A stretch of 64,000 nt of DNA. It comes from Thermoplasmata archaeon. GTDB lineage: Archaea; Thermoplasmatota; Thermoplasmata; Halarchaeoplasmatales; Halarchaeoplasmataceae. The translations under genes and the position numbers were made by a program. The stretch is from positions 17,052-81,051 of the forward strand of contig PUNK01000014.1 of assembly GCA_003552585.1 (NCBI GenBank), written 5' to 3'. Below the pieces are notes generated by a model that saw nothing but the letters and a program-made list of their open reading frames with translations, was not told where the DNA came from and did no database searches. Below, piece after piece: positions 27,831 to 36,438 of this stretch; positions within the stretch are counted from its first letter, which is position 1, and each line of letters starts with the position of its first letter.

Positions 27831-28949
27831 ATGCCTAAATCAATAATAAGAGCGAGGAATCTTACGAAGAAATTTGGAATCACCCAAGGTTTAGTTCAAA
27901 AGTTACAAGGGCAACCCAAGATGTACGTTAGAGCTGTGGATGGTATCGACTTCGATGTTTACAATAAGCGTTCTCTCGCTTTAGTGGGTGAATCCGGCTG
28001 CGGTAAAACAACCGTGGGTAAGTTGATAATGAAACTGCTGGATGTGACGGATGGTAAGCTTTGGGTTAAAGGCAGAGATATAACAAAACTTACAGATCAT
28101 AGGGAATTGAAAGCATATAGAAGGACTGCACAGATGATATACCAAGATCCGTTTTCATCACTTGATCCTAGATTCAAAGTGTTCGATATACTGGAAGAAC
28201 CATTGTTGATACATGGTATCGGTGATACCATAGACGAAAGAAGGGCCATGATCGAAGAGGCTCTCGAGGAAGTGAGATTGACACCTCCTGAAGAATTCAT
28301 CGATAGGTATCCACACATGCTTTCCGGAGGACAGAGGCAGCGTGTTGCTATCGCACGTTGTTTGATCCTGCATCCTACATTCATCGTAGCAGACGAACCA
28401 GTTTCGATGTTGGATGTATCTGTGCGAGCTGAACTTTTGAATCTGATGAAAGATCTCATGGACGAAGAAGATCTAACATACCTTTATATCACACACGATA
28501 TATCTACGACGAGGTTCTTCACCGAGGACATCGGGGTAATGTACTTGGGAGACCTAGTGGAAAAAGGGCCTGTAGGAGAGGTTTTGGATAACCCATTACA
28601 TCCTTATACCCAGGCACTTCTAACAGCGGTTCCCGAACCCGAACCCGATCGGCTCGATAGGATCAAGGAGATACCGATCAAGGGTGAGATTCCTTCAGGA
28701 ACAAACGTACCTAAGGGATGCAGATTCCATCCAAGGTGTCCTTACGCAAAGAAGATATGTAGGAAAAAGCAGCCGAGGGAAAAAACAGTTGACCATAAAC
28801 TACACAGAGCTAAATGTCACTTTGCAGGGGAGATCGAGTTCAAGATGCGTGTACGCAAGGTAGGAAAAGGTGGAAAGGTATCAAAGGTTGAAGAAATTGG
28901 TATAGATGAGTTGAGGGACGAGGAAACGGTACCAGACGAGCTTAAGTGA
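27831..28949 (+). CDS. oppF: Oligopeptide ABC transporter ATP-binding protein, OppF type
   Basis: 372 residues from ATG 27831 (MPKSIIRARNLTKKFG); the track start at 27804 overlaps oppD and is unlikely. Motifs: Walker A GESGCGKTT, signature LSGGQRQRV, Walker B FIVADEPVSMLD, switch His in YITHDIS, and the C-terminal GCRFHPRCPYAKKIC. A basic C-terminal extension (MRVRKVGKGGKVSKVEEIG) goes beyond the usual end. It is the last clear transporter gene; the next ORF encodes a small membrane protein. Confidence 0.95.
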   Translation: MPKSIIRARNLTKKFGITQGLVQKLQGQPKMYVRAVDGIDFDVYNKRSLALVGESGCGKTTVGKLIMKLLDVTDGKLWVKGRDITKLTDHRELKAYRRTAQMIYQDPFSSLDPRFKVFDILEEPLLIHGIGDTIDERRAMIEEALEEVRLTPPEEFIDRYPHMLSGGQRQRVAIARCLILHPTFIVADEPVSMLDVSVRAELLNLMKDLMDEEDLTYLYITHDISTTRFFTEDIGVMYLGDLVEKGPVGEVLDNPLHPYTQALLTAVPEPEPDRLDRIKEIPIKGEIPSGTNVPKGCRFHPRCPYAKKICRKKQPREKTVDHKLHRAKCHFAGEIEFKMRVRKVGKGGKVSKVEEIGIDELRDEETVPDELK

Positions 28950-29014
28950 AAAAATCGGCAGAACCGAACAACCCAAAACCTTTTTTCCTCCTTATTTCAT
29001 TATTTGATATACTC

Positions 29015-29680
29015 ATGACTCGTGGGAAGAATGATAAAAAGAAAAAGCCTAGATACAGGCGTCGTCTAATCCATAATAGAAACTTCCAATATGGATTTAT
29101 ATTCCTGATAATAGCACTTATCTTATCCTTCGCATCGATCAATTTAACTCATGCTGAAAGTGTCCAAAGTGGACAGATCCCAGAAGAGGATAGAGATGAC
29201 TTATTTTCCGTAAGACTGGACACGCCTATAGATGTGATAAATCGTACTATCAGGTTGACGTATGTAGCGAACGAGAGTACGGAGAATGCTACACTGCAGG
29301 CGCTGGAAGAACCGGATTCTGAGGCCTTGAAAACATTCGAGATCGAGCCCAATGAAAGTATTGAGGAGTCGCTCCCCGCAGGCACTAATTGGCTGATCGT
29401 TAAACATGAAAACGAGGGTATGGAAGGCGTTATTTTTTACGAACATGTCATCGAATATCGTTCCTATCCTTATGCCTGGGCTTCCATCCCCGCACTTTTA
29501 TTCGTCATGATGGGTGTTATATTCATTTACAGGTCATATATGACCATTATACAACAAGTCCATTCCGAAGAACAGCAGAGAAGAGATGAGGATGGCGTTC
29601 CGTTTAGCCCGTTCGGTGAAAAGATGGCTGAAGAGGAAGAAACGGAACAAGAATACGAGACGATATATGAGAAGCAATGA
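29015..29680 (+). CDS. Two-helix membrane protein of unknown function
   Basis: 221 residues from ATG 29015 (MTRGKNDKKKKPRYRRR). The track starts at a GTG (28946) that overlaps the oppF stop, which would add 23 residues and is an alternative. A basic start, one helix (FIFLIIALILSFASINLTHA), about 110 outside residues with strand pattern (TIRLTYVANESTENATLQAL), a second helix (AWASIPALLFVMMGVIFIYR) and an acidic cytoplasmic tail. No family recognised. Its position right after the transporter suggests co-transcription, but not a role. Confidence 0.7.
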   Translation: MTRGKNDKKKKPRYRRRLIHNRNFQYGFIFLIIALILSFASINLTHAESVQSGQIPEEDRDDLFSVRLDTPIDVINRTIRLTYVANESTENATLQALEEPDSEALKTFEIEPNESIEESLPAGTNWLIVKHENEGMEGVIFYEHVIEYRSYPYAWASIPALLFVMMGVIFIYRSYMTIIQQVHSEEQQRRDEDGVPFSPFGEKMAEEEETEQEYETIYEKQ

Positions 29681-29694
29681 GGGTTGTGTAATAT

Positions 29695-30135
29695 ATGGAA
29701 AATCATTTTGAGGACAAAGTTGTTTATTTCAGCCATCCTGCCTTTTCTTACAGAACAAAAACCGAAGAGTTGTGCATAGAGATAATAAAAGAAGAATTAG
29801 GTGCAAAAAAGGTGTATAACCCTGCTAAATACGGGTATAAAGATGATATGTTGGAGAAAATAGAGAAATCGGATGCCATCGTAGGGATGGCGGTCAGCAA
29901 AAAACTGACCTACTTGGTATGGCAGGAGATGGAATTGGGTGAGAAAAGTGGCGCAGACATTTACACGTTCATGACGGAGAGCAGACATGATATCGGCCCT
30001 TTGGTTAAAGGGATACCTGACAACGTTAAAAAATTAACAAAAAAAGAATCAGAAGCCTTTGGCTATCAGGCACTTTCTCATAGACGTGAGAGTCTTATGA
30101 GCATGTTTTTGGGGAACTGGAAAAAACGCTTTTAA
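29695..30135 (+). CDS. Small soluble protein, possibly with a deoxyribosyltransferase/TIR-like fold
   Basis: 146 residues, starting 14 bases after the preceding gene. VVYFSHPAFSYRTKTEELCIEII gives a beta-alpha start, and EKSDAIVGMAVSKKLTYLVWQEMELGEKSGADIYTF has the look of nucleoside 2-deoxyribosyltransferase-like folds, where an acidic residue in a WxEMELG-type helix is catalytic. The match is by eye and weak, so the function is left open. It converges on the diadenylate cyclase gene. Confidence 0.65.
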   Translation: MENHFEDKVVYFSHPAFSYRTKTEELCIEIIKEELGAKKVYNPAKYGYKDDMLEKIEKSDAIVGMAVSKKLTYLVWQEMELGEKSGADIYTFMTESRHDIGPLVKGIPDNVKKLTKKESEAFGYQALSHRRESLMSMFLGNWKKRF

Positions 30136-30150
30136 ACACATAAAACCATT

Positions 30151-31005
30151 TCACAGGTTATCATATTCGTAGATCTTTTCACCATCATGATAGATACGTA
30201 TGTTTCCTTCTGAAGAGACTGCGATGGCAACAGCTCTAGTCTTCGAAGTTATTGCCGCAGCTGCAAGGTGTCTCCCTCCCAACCCTTCTTCTAGATCATA
30301 TTCTTCTTTACCTTCGTACATCACGTACCTACCCGCTGCGATCGGATAACCTTTCTCGTCGATAATTGTTGCTCCATCCATCATCGAGTATTCCTTCATG
30401 GTGTTCCAATTTTCTCTATTTTTTATGCTGATATCTCCTTTTTTAACCCCTGCTAAAGGATTTCTTATCATCTCTCTCGTTCTGTTCAGAACGTTGTTAA
30501 CGTCACCTAATATCAGAAGAGCCCCACAGGGTATACCTTCTTTCCCTTCTTTTACGATCTGAGATCCTATCTTAAAGGCTGCTTCAAGAACTTCTATATT
30601 GACGTGATCTCCAAGTCGATCTTTCAGACTTATCACGCCCATGTTTTCCATCTCAAAAAATAATATGGATCTGATCTCGCTCACGATGGCAAGCAATACC
30701 CTGTCTGTAGAGTCGATCAGTCCTTCGGAATAAAACCATAGGACGATATCTTCAGCATGGTCCAACACCTCGAGTCCGGTTGGTGTTGCAAAGTTCGTTT
30801 TTCGTATGTACACTCCAGATCTCTGAAGCATCTTGGATAAGGGAGGTTTATTGGTCGCTATGATCAAAGGGGTGTTTGGGAACTTTTCAGAGATATCCTC
30901 CATTATGCTTTGGTTGTCAGAATAAAGAATGATTATGTCTGGTTTGAAGTCGTTGTAACACGTTTTTATGGTGTTTATCGGTGATGTCATCTTATAGCTG
31001 GGCAT
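30151..31005 (-). CDS. dacZ: Diadenylate cyclase (c-di-AMP synthase), archaeal DacZ type
   Basis: 284 residues. The C-terminal DisA_N/DAC domain carries DGATIIDEKGYPIAAGRYV (DGA, 210-212) and GLGGRHLAAAAITSKTRAVA (RHL, 245-247; RHR in most bacterial enzymes), then VSSEGNIRIYHDGEKI. These bind two ATP at a dimer interface and form cyclic di-AMP, which controls osmotic balance in archaea and bacteria. The N-terminal 180 residues are an archaeal-type alpha/beta region. It follows RNase Z on the same strand by 24 bases, so they are probably co-transcribed. No c-di-AMP receptor gene is seen nearby. Confidence 0.9.
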   Translation of the reverse strand: MPSYKMTSPINTIKTCYNDFKPDIIILYSDNQSIMEDISEKFPNTPLIIATNKPPLSKMLQRSGVYIRKTNFATPTGLEVLDHAEDIVLWFYSEGLIDSTDRVLLAIVSEIRSILFFEMENMGVISLKDRLGDHVNIEVLEAAFKIGSQIVKEGKEGIPCGALLILGDVNNVLNRTREMIRNPLAGVKKGDISIKNRENWNTMKEYSMMDGATIIDEKGYPIAAGRYVMYEGKEEYDLEEGLGGRHLAAAAITSKTRAVAIAVSSEGNIRIYHDGEKIYEYDNL

Positions 31006-31029
31006 GTGTATGGCAGTATTTTATTTTTT

Positions 31030-31929
31030 TTACAGTTCAAACGATTCTAGATCCCTTGGGATCGTTGTATTAGGAAATTCTTCCCTCGCAGTTTTCAAAA
31101 GTTCACTGACCTCCTCGTATCTCGGGCTGATATGTACCAAAAACAGGCGATCGACATCTGCTTTCTTAGCGATATTGGCTGCTTGGTCTACACTCGTATG
31201 ACCGTATTCATTGGCCTTTTCTGATAGTGTGCTATCCATAGTTCCTTCGTGTATCAGAAAATCTGCATTTTCTGCAGCTTGAGCCACCTCTGCACAGGGT
31301 CTGGTATCTCCGCTATAAACGATAGTTCTCCCTTTTCTAGGAGGGCCGAGAACATCCTTTGGAGATATTATACCTCCATCTATCTCTACAGATCCTCCTC
31401 TTTGAAGCCTGCCAAACAAGGGACCTTCAGGTATCCCTAGAGAAAGTGCTTTTGGCTTGTCGAATCTTCCTGGACGGTCGTTCTCTTTGAATTTGTAACC
31501 CAGTGATGGTACATTATGGTCCACTCTAAACGATTTTATGGAGAAGTACTTGAATTTAAGTAATGCACCGGGTTGTATGTCTTGAACTTTGACTTCAAAA
31601 CTCGGATTAAAATATCCCAGTTCTAGTAAGCCTTTCACCACTGAACAAGTACCTTCTGGGCCGTATATATATAGAGGGGTATCTCTATCGTTGAGTTTCA
31701 TACTCTGTATGAGTCCTGGCAGCCCCAAGAAATGATCGCCGTGAAAATGAGTTATGAATATCTTATCAACATCCATGAAAGATAGCGAAGAGCGCATGAG
31801 CTGCCGCTGAGTCCCTTCACCGCAGTCGAAAAGTATGACTTCACTTTGGTATTTGACTGCTATGGACAATACGTTCCTCTTAGGTGAAGGATAGCTTCCA
31901 CCTGTACCTAGAAATACCAGTTTCATCAT
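31030..31929 (-). CDS. rnz: Ribonuclease Z (tRNA 3' endonuclease)
   Basis: 299 residues, normal for the short RNase Z form. It removes the 3' trailer of tRNA precursors. The metallo-beta-lactamase motif is THFHGDHFLGLPG (His61, His63, Asp65, His66), with further metal ligands in YSGDTRPC, HEGTMD and LVHISPRY. The start LVFLGTGGSYPSPKRN is typical. Upstream of diadenylate cyclase in one transcription unit. Confidence 0.95.
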   Translation of the reverse strand: MMKLVFLGTGGSYPSPKRNVLSIAVKYQSEVILFDCGEGTQRQLMRSSLSFMDVDKIFITHFHGDHFLGLPGLIQSMKLNDRDTPLYIYGPEGTCSVVKGLLELGYFNPSFEVKVQDIQPGALLKFKYFSIKSFRVDHNVPSLGYKFKENDRPGRFDKPKALSLGIPEGPLFGRLQRGGSVEIDGGIISPKDVLGPPRKGRTIVYSGDTRPCAEVAQAAENADFLIHEGTMDSTLSEKANEYGHTSVDQAANIAKKADVDRLFLVHISPRYEEVSELLKTAREEFPNTTIPRDLESFEL

Positions 31930-32082
31930 CTAAGGAAAGATGAAGCACGATTATAAACAGTTTTTCCAAGTCTTATGAGCATATTTTAAATATATTGAAC
32001 TGTTATTTAGGATGTAGGTGTTACTCTGACCGATAAAGATCCGGAGAAGAAGTCTGAAAACGATGATGATGAAGGAGACGAG

Positions 32083-32349
32083 GTGAAGGAAAAATTGGTA
32101 TCTAGCCTTTTAGAAGGAAAACGGATGGAGGCGTATGCTGAACACCGTACGGTAGATATGAATTGCTGTCATCTCTGTGAATCTATAACGTACAAAAAAA
32201 TACCTGGAAAGGAAATCGGAGAAAAGTGGTTCTGTATAGACTGTTTGAAGAAATTGAAAGAAATACTTGATACTTTGGATCAGTGGGAAGAGGAATTGGC
32301 CATAGGTAGTAAGATGAAAGAGCAGATGGATGAGAGCCTGGGTATCTAA
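32083..32349 (+). CDS. Small zinc-binding protein upstream of Hef
   Basis: 88 residues from GTG 32083. AAGGAG at 32072-32077 gives this start a Shine-Dalgarno, and a TTTAAATATA box near 31985 a promoter. The same frame stays open to 32011 with acidic residues but without a start codon. The centre is MNCCHLCESITYKKIPGKEI then EKWFCIDCLKKLKE, two Cys pairs that should hold one zinc; the rest is helical and charged. No named family recognised. It ends 53 bases before hef on the same strand. Confidence 0.7.
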   Translation: MKEKLVSSLLEGKRMEAYAEHRTVDMNCCHLCESITYKKIPGKEIGEKWFCIDCLKKLKEILDTLDQWEEELAIGSKMKEQMDESLGI

Positions 32350-32402
32350 ACCTTAACACTACTACTCAAAGGATTGAAATATAAAGAGGTCATTTTAGGA
32401 AC

Positions 32403-34733
32403 GTGGCATTCGAACACACTCTTGTGAAAGAAGGAATGATAGAAGAACGGGCTTATCAGATAAATATAGCTAGAGCAGCTCAGTATAGCTCGACACTTGT
32501 TGTTCTCCCTACCGGGATGGGGAAGACCATAATAGCATTCATGGTGATGGCTGAAAGAAAAAAAAGATATCCCGATAGAAAAATTCTTTTTATGGCACCG
32601 ACCAAACCACTGGTGCATCAACATGCTAGGGATATAGAAGATATGCTGAAGATCGGATCTCCAACCGTATTCACCGGCGAGGTTTCACCGGAGAAAAGAA
32701 TGAAGCTCTGGAAGGATAATGATGTGATAGTATCTACTCCTCAGGTGATAAGGAACGACGTTATGGCAGGCAGGATAGATCTGGAGGAGGTTTCTCTTGT
32801 TATCTTCGATGAAGCTCACCGTGCCACGGGAGGATATGCTTACTGTTATATAGGCGAGAAGTACAAGGATACTGGTGGTCTGGCTTTGGGACTTACCGCT
32901 TCTCCCGGCAGCGATATAGAAAGGATAAGGGAGGTTTGTGAAGTGTTGGGATTTGAGAACGTTGAGATACGTACTAAATATGATCCAGATGTTATCAATT
33001 ACATCAAAAAGAGGGATATACAGTGGATAGAAGTTGAGCTCACACCCAAACAGAAGAGAGTTGTTAAGCTTCTTAAAAAAGTGCTTGAGAAGCACGTAAA
33101 GAAACTCCAACATCATGGTTTTCTAACGGGAAGAAATCCTAAAGCTGTTTCCAGAAAAAAAATTCTTGAGGCAAATCGTAGGATACAAGCCCAGATCCAT
33201 GGAGGAGGAAAAAACTCACTTTTCAATGCAGCTAGCCTTTGTGCAGGATGCCTAAAATTGGACCATGCGATCGATCAGGCTGAGACACAGGGTCCTGATG
33301 CTTTACGAGATTTTTTGGAGAAGTTAAAGAACGAGGCTGAAGCCAAAGGAGGCACGAGGGCGGCCTCAAGGATCATGAATGCACCTGAGATCAAGGAAGT
33401 CATGATGATACTCGCTAGTCTTAAAGAAGAACACCCGAAGGTGCAAAAGACTGTGGATGTGGTCAAGGAACAGATCGAGAGAGATGGAGATTCAAGGATC
33501 ATCGTATTCACATCATATCGTTTCAGTGCCAAGAAGTTGAACAGGAGGCTTGCGTCTAAACCCGGCTTACTTCCAGTGCGGTTCGTAGGCCAGAGCGATA
33601 AAGAGGGTGACAAGGGTCTGAAACAGGCAGAACAGGTTCAGGCGATAAACGATTTCGAGGATGGGAAGTACAACGTGTTGGTGGCGACGAGTATAGGAGA
33701 GGAGGGATTGGATATTCCATCGACCGATCTTGTTGTTTTTTATGAGCCAGTTGCTTCAGAAATCAGAACTATACAGAGACGTGGGAGGACGGCTAGAAAA
33801 CGTGAAGGAAAGGTCATCGTATTGATAACGAAAGGGACAAGAGACGAGGGTTATTATTGGGCAAGTAAGAACCGTGAGAAGAAGATGATCAGAAATCTTT
33901 ATTCTCTCAAAGAAGGTTTGAAAGATAATTTTAAAGTTGATTCATCGATGGATGGGATGCAAATGCCAGATAAGGACAAGTATGATGTGGTGAAGAAAAA
34001 GAGCAAGAAGGATCTGAAGAAGAGGGCCGATGGACCGGATAAAAAGAAGACCAAAGGCCAGCGTTCATTGATCGAATTCGATGAGGTTGTTGGAAATGAT
34101 AAAAAAGAAGCTCATGAGATCACCGTAGATGTTAGAGAACAGAACAGTGATGTGGTGAGAGAGCTTTCGAAAAAAGATCTGAATATAAACGTCACAAGAT
34201 TGTCCACCGGAGATTACATAGTTTCGCAGGATGTTGCGGTCGAAAGAAAAAGTGTGGAGGATTTTTTAGAATCTCTTATCGACGGCAGGCTGTTCGCACA
34301 GGCAAGATCCCTCTCCAAAGAGTACATCCATCCCGTTATTATCATTGAAGGCGAAGGGCTATACAGGAAACGGAACATAGATGATAGGGCCATATATGGT
34401 GCATTGATATCTCTGGCTACGGATTTTAAAATACCTATATTGCCATCGGCCGATGGAAAAGAAACCGCTGGATTGATCCATGCGATGATAAAAAGAAAGG
34501 ATAAAAAGAAGAAAAGTGGTAGGCGTAGACCGGATAAGAGCACTTTAAGCGACCGGGATTCGAAGCTTTTCATAATAGAAGGACTTCCAAACGTATCTGG
34601 AACCTTGGCTCAGAGGCTTTTAGAACATTTTGGTAGTGTGAGGGCTGTTTTTGAAGCGGACTTGGAGGAGCTGCAGGAGGTCGAAGGTATCGGCCCATCT
34701 ACTGCGAAGAAGATAATCGAAATTTTGGAGTGA
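32403..34733 (+). CDS. hef: Hef-type helicase/nuclease (XPF-family)
   Basis: 776 residues, full-length Hef from GTG 32403. The N-terminal SF2 helicase has Walker A LPTGMGKT (35-42), DEAH (136-139), TSIGEEGLD and IQRRGRTARKREG. A basic linker follows. The ERCC4 nuclease domain (about 574-700) has VDVREQNSD, LSTGDYIVS and VERKSVEDFLESLIDGRL, the ERKxxxD active site intact. It ends with two helix-hairpin-helix motifs (LPNVSGTLAQRLLEHFG, VEGIGPSTAKKI). Hef processes stalled and branched replication forks in euryarchaea. rtcB follows 50 bases later. Confidence 0.95.
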   Translation: MAFEHTLVKEGMIEERAYQINIARAAQYSSTLVVLPTGMGKTIIAFMVMAERKKRYPDRKILFMAPTKPLVHQHARDIEDMLKIGSPTVFTGEVSPEKRMKLWKDNDVIVSTPQVIRNDVMAGRIDLEEVSLVIFDEAHRATGGYAYCYIGEKYKDTGGLALGLTASPGSDIERIREVCEVLGFENVEIRTKYDPDVINYIKKRDIQWIEVELTPKQKRVVKLLKKVLEKHVKKLQHHGFLTGRNPKAVSRKKILEANRRIQAQIHGGGKNSLFNAASLCAGCLKLDHAIDQAETQGPDALRDFLEKLKNEAEAKGGTRAASRIMNAPEIKEVMMILASLKEEHPKVQKTVDVVKEQIERDGDSRIIVFTSYRFSAKKLNRRLASKPGLLPVRFVGQSDKEGDKGLKQAEQVQAINDFEDGKYNVLVATSIGEEGLDIPSTDLVVFYEPVASEIRTIQRRGRTARKREGKVIVLITKGTRDEGYYWASKNREKKMIRNLYSLKEGLKDNFKVDSSMDGMQMPDKDKYDVVKKKSKKDLKKRADGPDKKKTKGQRSLIEFDEVVGNDKKEAHEITVDVREQNSDVVRELSKKDLNINVTRLSTGDYIVSQDVAVERKSVEDFLESLIDGRLFAQARSLSKEYIHPVIIIEGEGLYRKRNIDDRAIYGALISLATDFKIPILPSADGKETAGLIHAMIKRKDKKKKSGRRRPDKSTLSDRDSKLFIIEGLPNVSGTLAQRLLEHFGSVRAVFEADLEELQEVEGIGPSTAKKIIEILE

Positions 34734-34783
34734 CCGTAAAATACTTGAAAAGGGGCAGGTATGATATGTAAAGGTGTAATGAT

Positions 34784-36241
34784 ATGGCGCGCAGATGGGA
34801 TGGACCATTGGATAAAAAAGACGATTACGTTTACGAGATACCCAGTTCATATTTGAAAGGAATGAGGGTAAATGGAAGGATCTTTGCAGATGAAGATCTG
34901 ATCAGATCGATAGTTCAGGATAATGCTCCTGAACAGGTGGCAAATGTAGCCACACTTCCGGGGATAATCGATGCGTCCATGGCCATGCCGGATATACACT
35001 GGGGGTACGGTTTTCCTATCGGAGGGGTAGCCGCCCTCGATGTGGACGAAGGTGTTATTTCACCAGGAGGGGTTGGATACGATATCAATTGTGGTGTGAG
35101 GTTAGTTCGCACAGAACTGTCCTTCGATGAGGTGAAACCAAAGGTTAAAGCACTTGTTGATGAGTTTTACAAAAACGTTCCTGCTGGTGTTGGGAAGAAG
35201 GCGAAAATTAAACTTAAGCGTGGAGAGTTGAATAAAGTACTGGATAGAGGTGTACGATGGGCTGTAGAGGAAGGCTATGGCTGGGATGAAGACAAAAAAA
35301 GGATAGAGGATAACGGGATGATGGAGGAGGCAGATCCTGAAAAGGTGAGTATGAAGGCCAAGCAGAGAGGCGAACCCCAGCTTGGTACTTTAGGCGGGGG
35401 AAATCACTTCTTAGAGATCCAAAAGGTAGATAAGATATTTGATGAAGAGGCAGCCAAAGCCTTCGGTATAGAGGAAGGGATGGTTACCGTTATGATCCAT
35501 ACTGGGTCTAGGGGATGCGGTCACCAAATAGCATCAGATTATATCAAAAACATGGAAAGGGCTGTAAAAAAATACTCGATCAACCTTCCCGACAAACAGC
35601 TGGCATGTGCACCTTTTGATTCTAAAGAGGGTCAGGATTATTTCGCCGCTATGAGTTGCGGTGCAAATTATGCATGGACTAACAGGCAGTTGATACTTCA
35701 CTGGGTGAGAGAGAGTTTTGAGAACATCATGGACGAGAAAGCAGAGGATATGGGTATGGATGTTGTGTATGATGTTTGCCATAATATAGCTAAGAAAGAG
35801 AAACATCGGGTGGAGAACAGAAAGAAGGATGTAGTGATCCACAGGAAAGGAGCCACTCGCGCTTTCGCACCGGGGAGAAAGGAAGTCCCTAAGATTTATA
35901 GAGACATCGGTCAACCGGTGATAATACCCGGTGATATGGGCACGGCGAGTTACCTTATGAGGGGTAGAAAGCTCAGCATGAAACGTGCATGGGGTTCTAC
36001 GTGTCATGGGGCAGGTAGGGTGATGTCCCGTACAGGTGCTCGACGTAGTTTCAATCTGAATAAGATAAAGAGTGACCTGAGCAGTAAGGGTATTTATGTA
36101 AGAGCCGCTACAGACAAAGTTCTTCTCGAAGAGAGTCCAGAAGCCTATAAAGAGATAGATAGGGTGGTTGAGGTTACTCATAACGCAGGACTTTCTAAGA
36201 TCGTCGCAAAGATGGTGCCCATGGGAGTTATGAAGGGGTGA
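34784..36241 (+). CDS. rtcB: RNA-splicing ligase RtcB
   Basis: 485 residues, no intein (archaeal RtcB often has one). It joins a 2',3'-cyclic phosphate end to a 5'-OH and so seals tRNA exons after intron removal. Metal and GMP sites are visible: MPDIHWGYGFPIGG, GYDINCGVR (Cys103), LGGGNHFLEIQ, HTGSRGCGHQ and STCHGAGRVMSR, whose His (about 408) takes the GMP. Its natural substrates include the two intron-bearing tRNAs in this window. The stop codon runs straight into a hairpin (36248-36269). Confidence 0.95.
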   Translation: MARRWDGPLDKKDDYVYEIPSSYLKGMRVNGRIFADEDLIRSIVQDNAPEQVANVATLPGIIDASMAMPDIHWGYGFPIGGVAALDVDEGVISPGGVGYDINCGVRLVRTELSFDEVKPKVKALVDEFYKNVPAGVGKKAKIKLKRGELNKVLDRGVRWAVEEGYGWDEDKKRIEDNGMMEEADPEKVSMKAKQRGEPQLGTLGGGNHFLEIQKVDKIFDEEAAKAFGIEEGMVTVMIHTGSRGCGHQIASDYIKNMERAVKKYSINLPDKQLACAPFDSKEGQDYFAAMSCGANYAWTNRQLILHWVRESFENIMDEKAEDMGMDVVYDVCHNIAKKEKHRVENRKKDVVIHRKGATRAFAPGRKEVPKIYRDIGQPVIIPGDMGTASYLMRGRKLSMKRAWGSTCHGAGRVMSRTGARRSFNLNKIKSDLSSKGIYVRAATDKVLLEESPEAYKEIDRVVEVTHNAGLSKIVAKMVPMGVMKG

Positions 36242-36247
36242 CATCCT

Positions 36248-36269
36248 CCCACACGGCAGACCCGTGGGG
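36248..36269. repeat. GC-rich hairpin immediately after rtcB
   Basis: CCC-A-CACGG, loop CAGAC, CCGTG-GGG: an 8-bp stem with one bulged A in an AT-rich gap. The flanks ACATCCTCCC and GGGGTTCTCTACC resemble the terminal hairpins of IS200/IS605-type elements, but no transposase is present. It could equally be a terminator for rtcB. Confidence 0.45.
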
Positions 36270-36380
36270 TTCTCTACCTCTGAACAGTATAGACTTTGTC
36301 CGACGCTCTCAAAATCAACTTCTTAACAAGTGTATACCAGTGTTCTGCTTTATAAGTAAATAGGGGTTGAAATGAGGAAA

Positions 36381-36427
36381 AAATATAAATAGTCTGAGGT
36401 TTTCTCTTATCTGAAGAATTTAGGAGG
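36381..36427 (+). promoter_or_regulatory. TATA box and strong Shine-Dalgarno for the FN3/PKD surface protein
   Basis: AAATATAAATA (36381-36391) and AGGAGG (36422-36427) upstream of ATG 36439. The perfect ribosome site is unusual here, and suggests high expression. Confidence 0.6.
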
Positions 36428-36438
36428 CTTAGATATAT

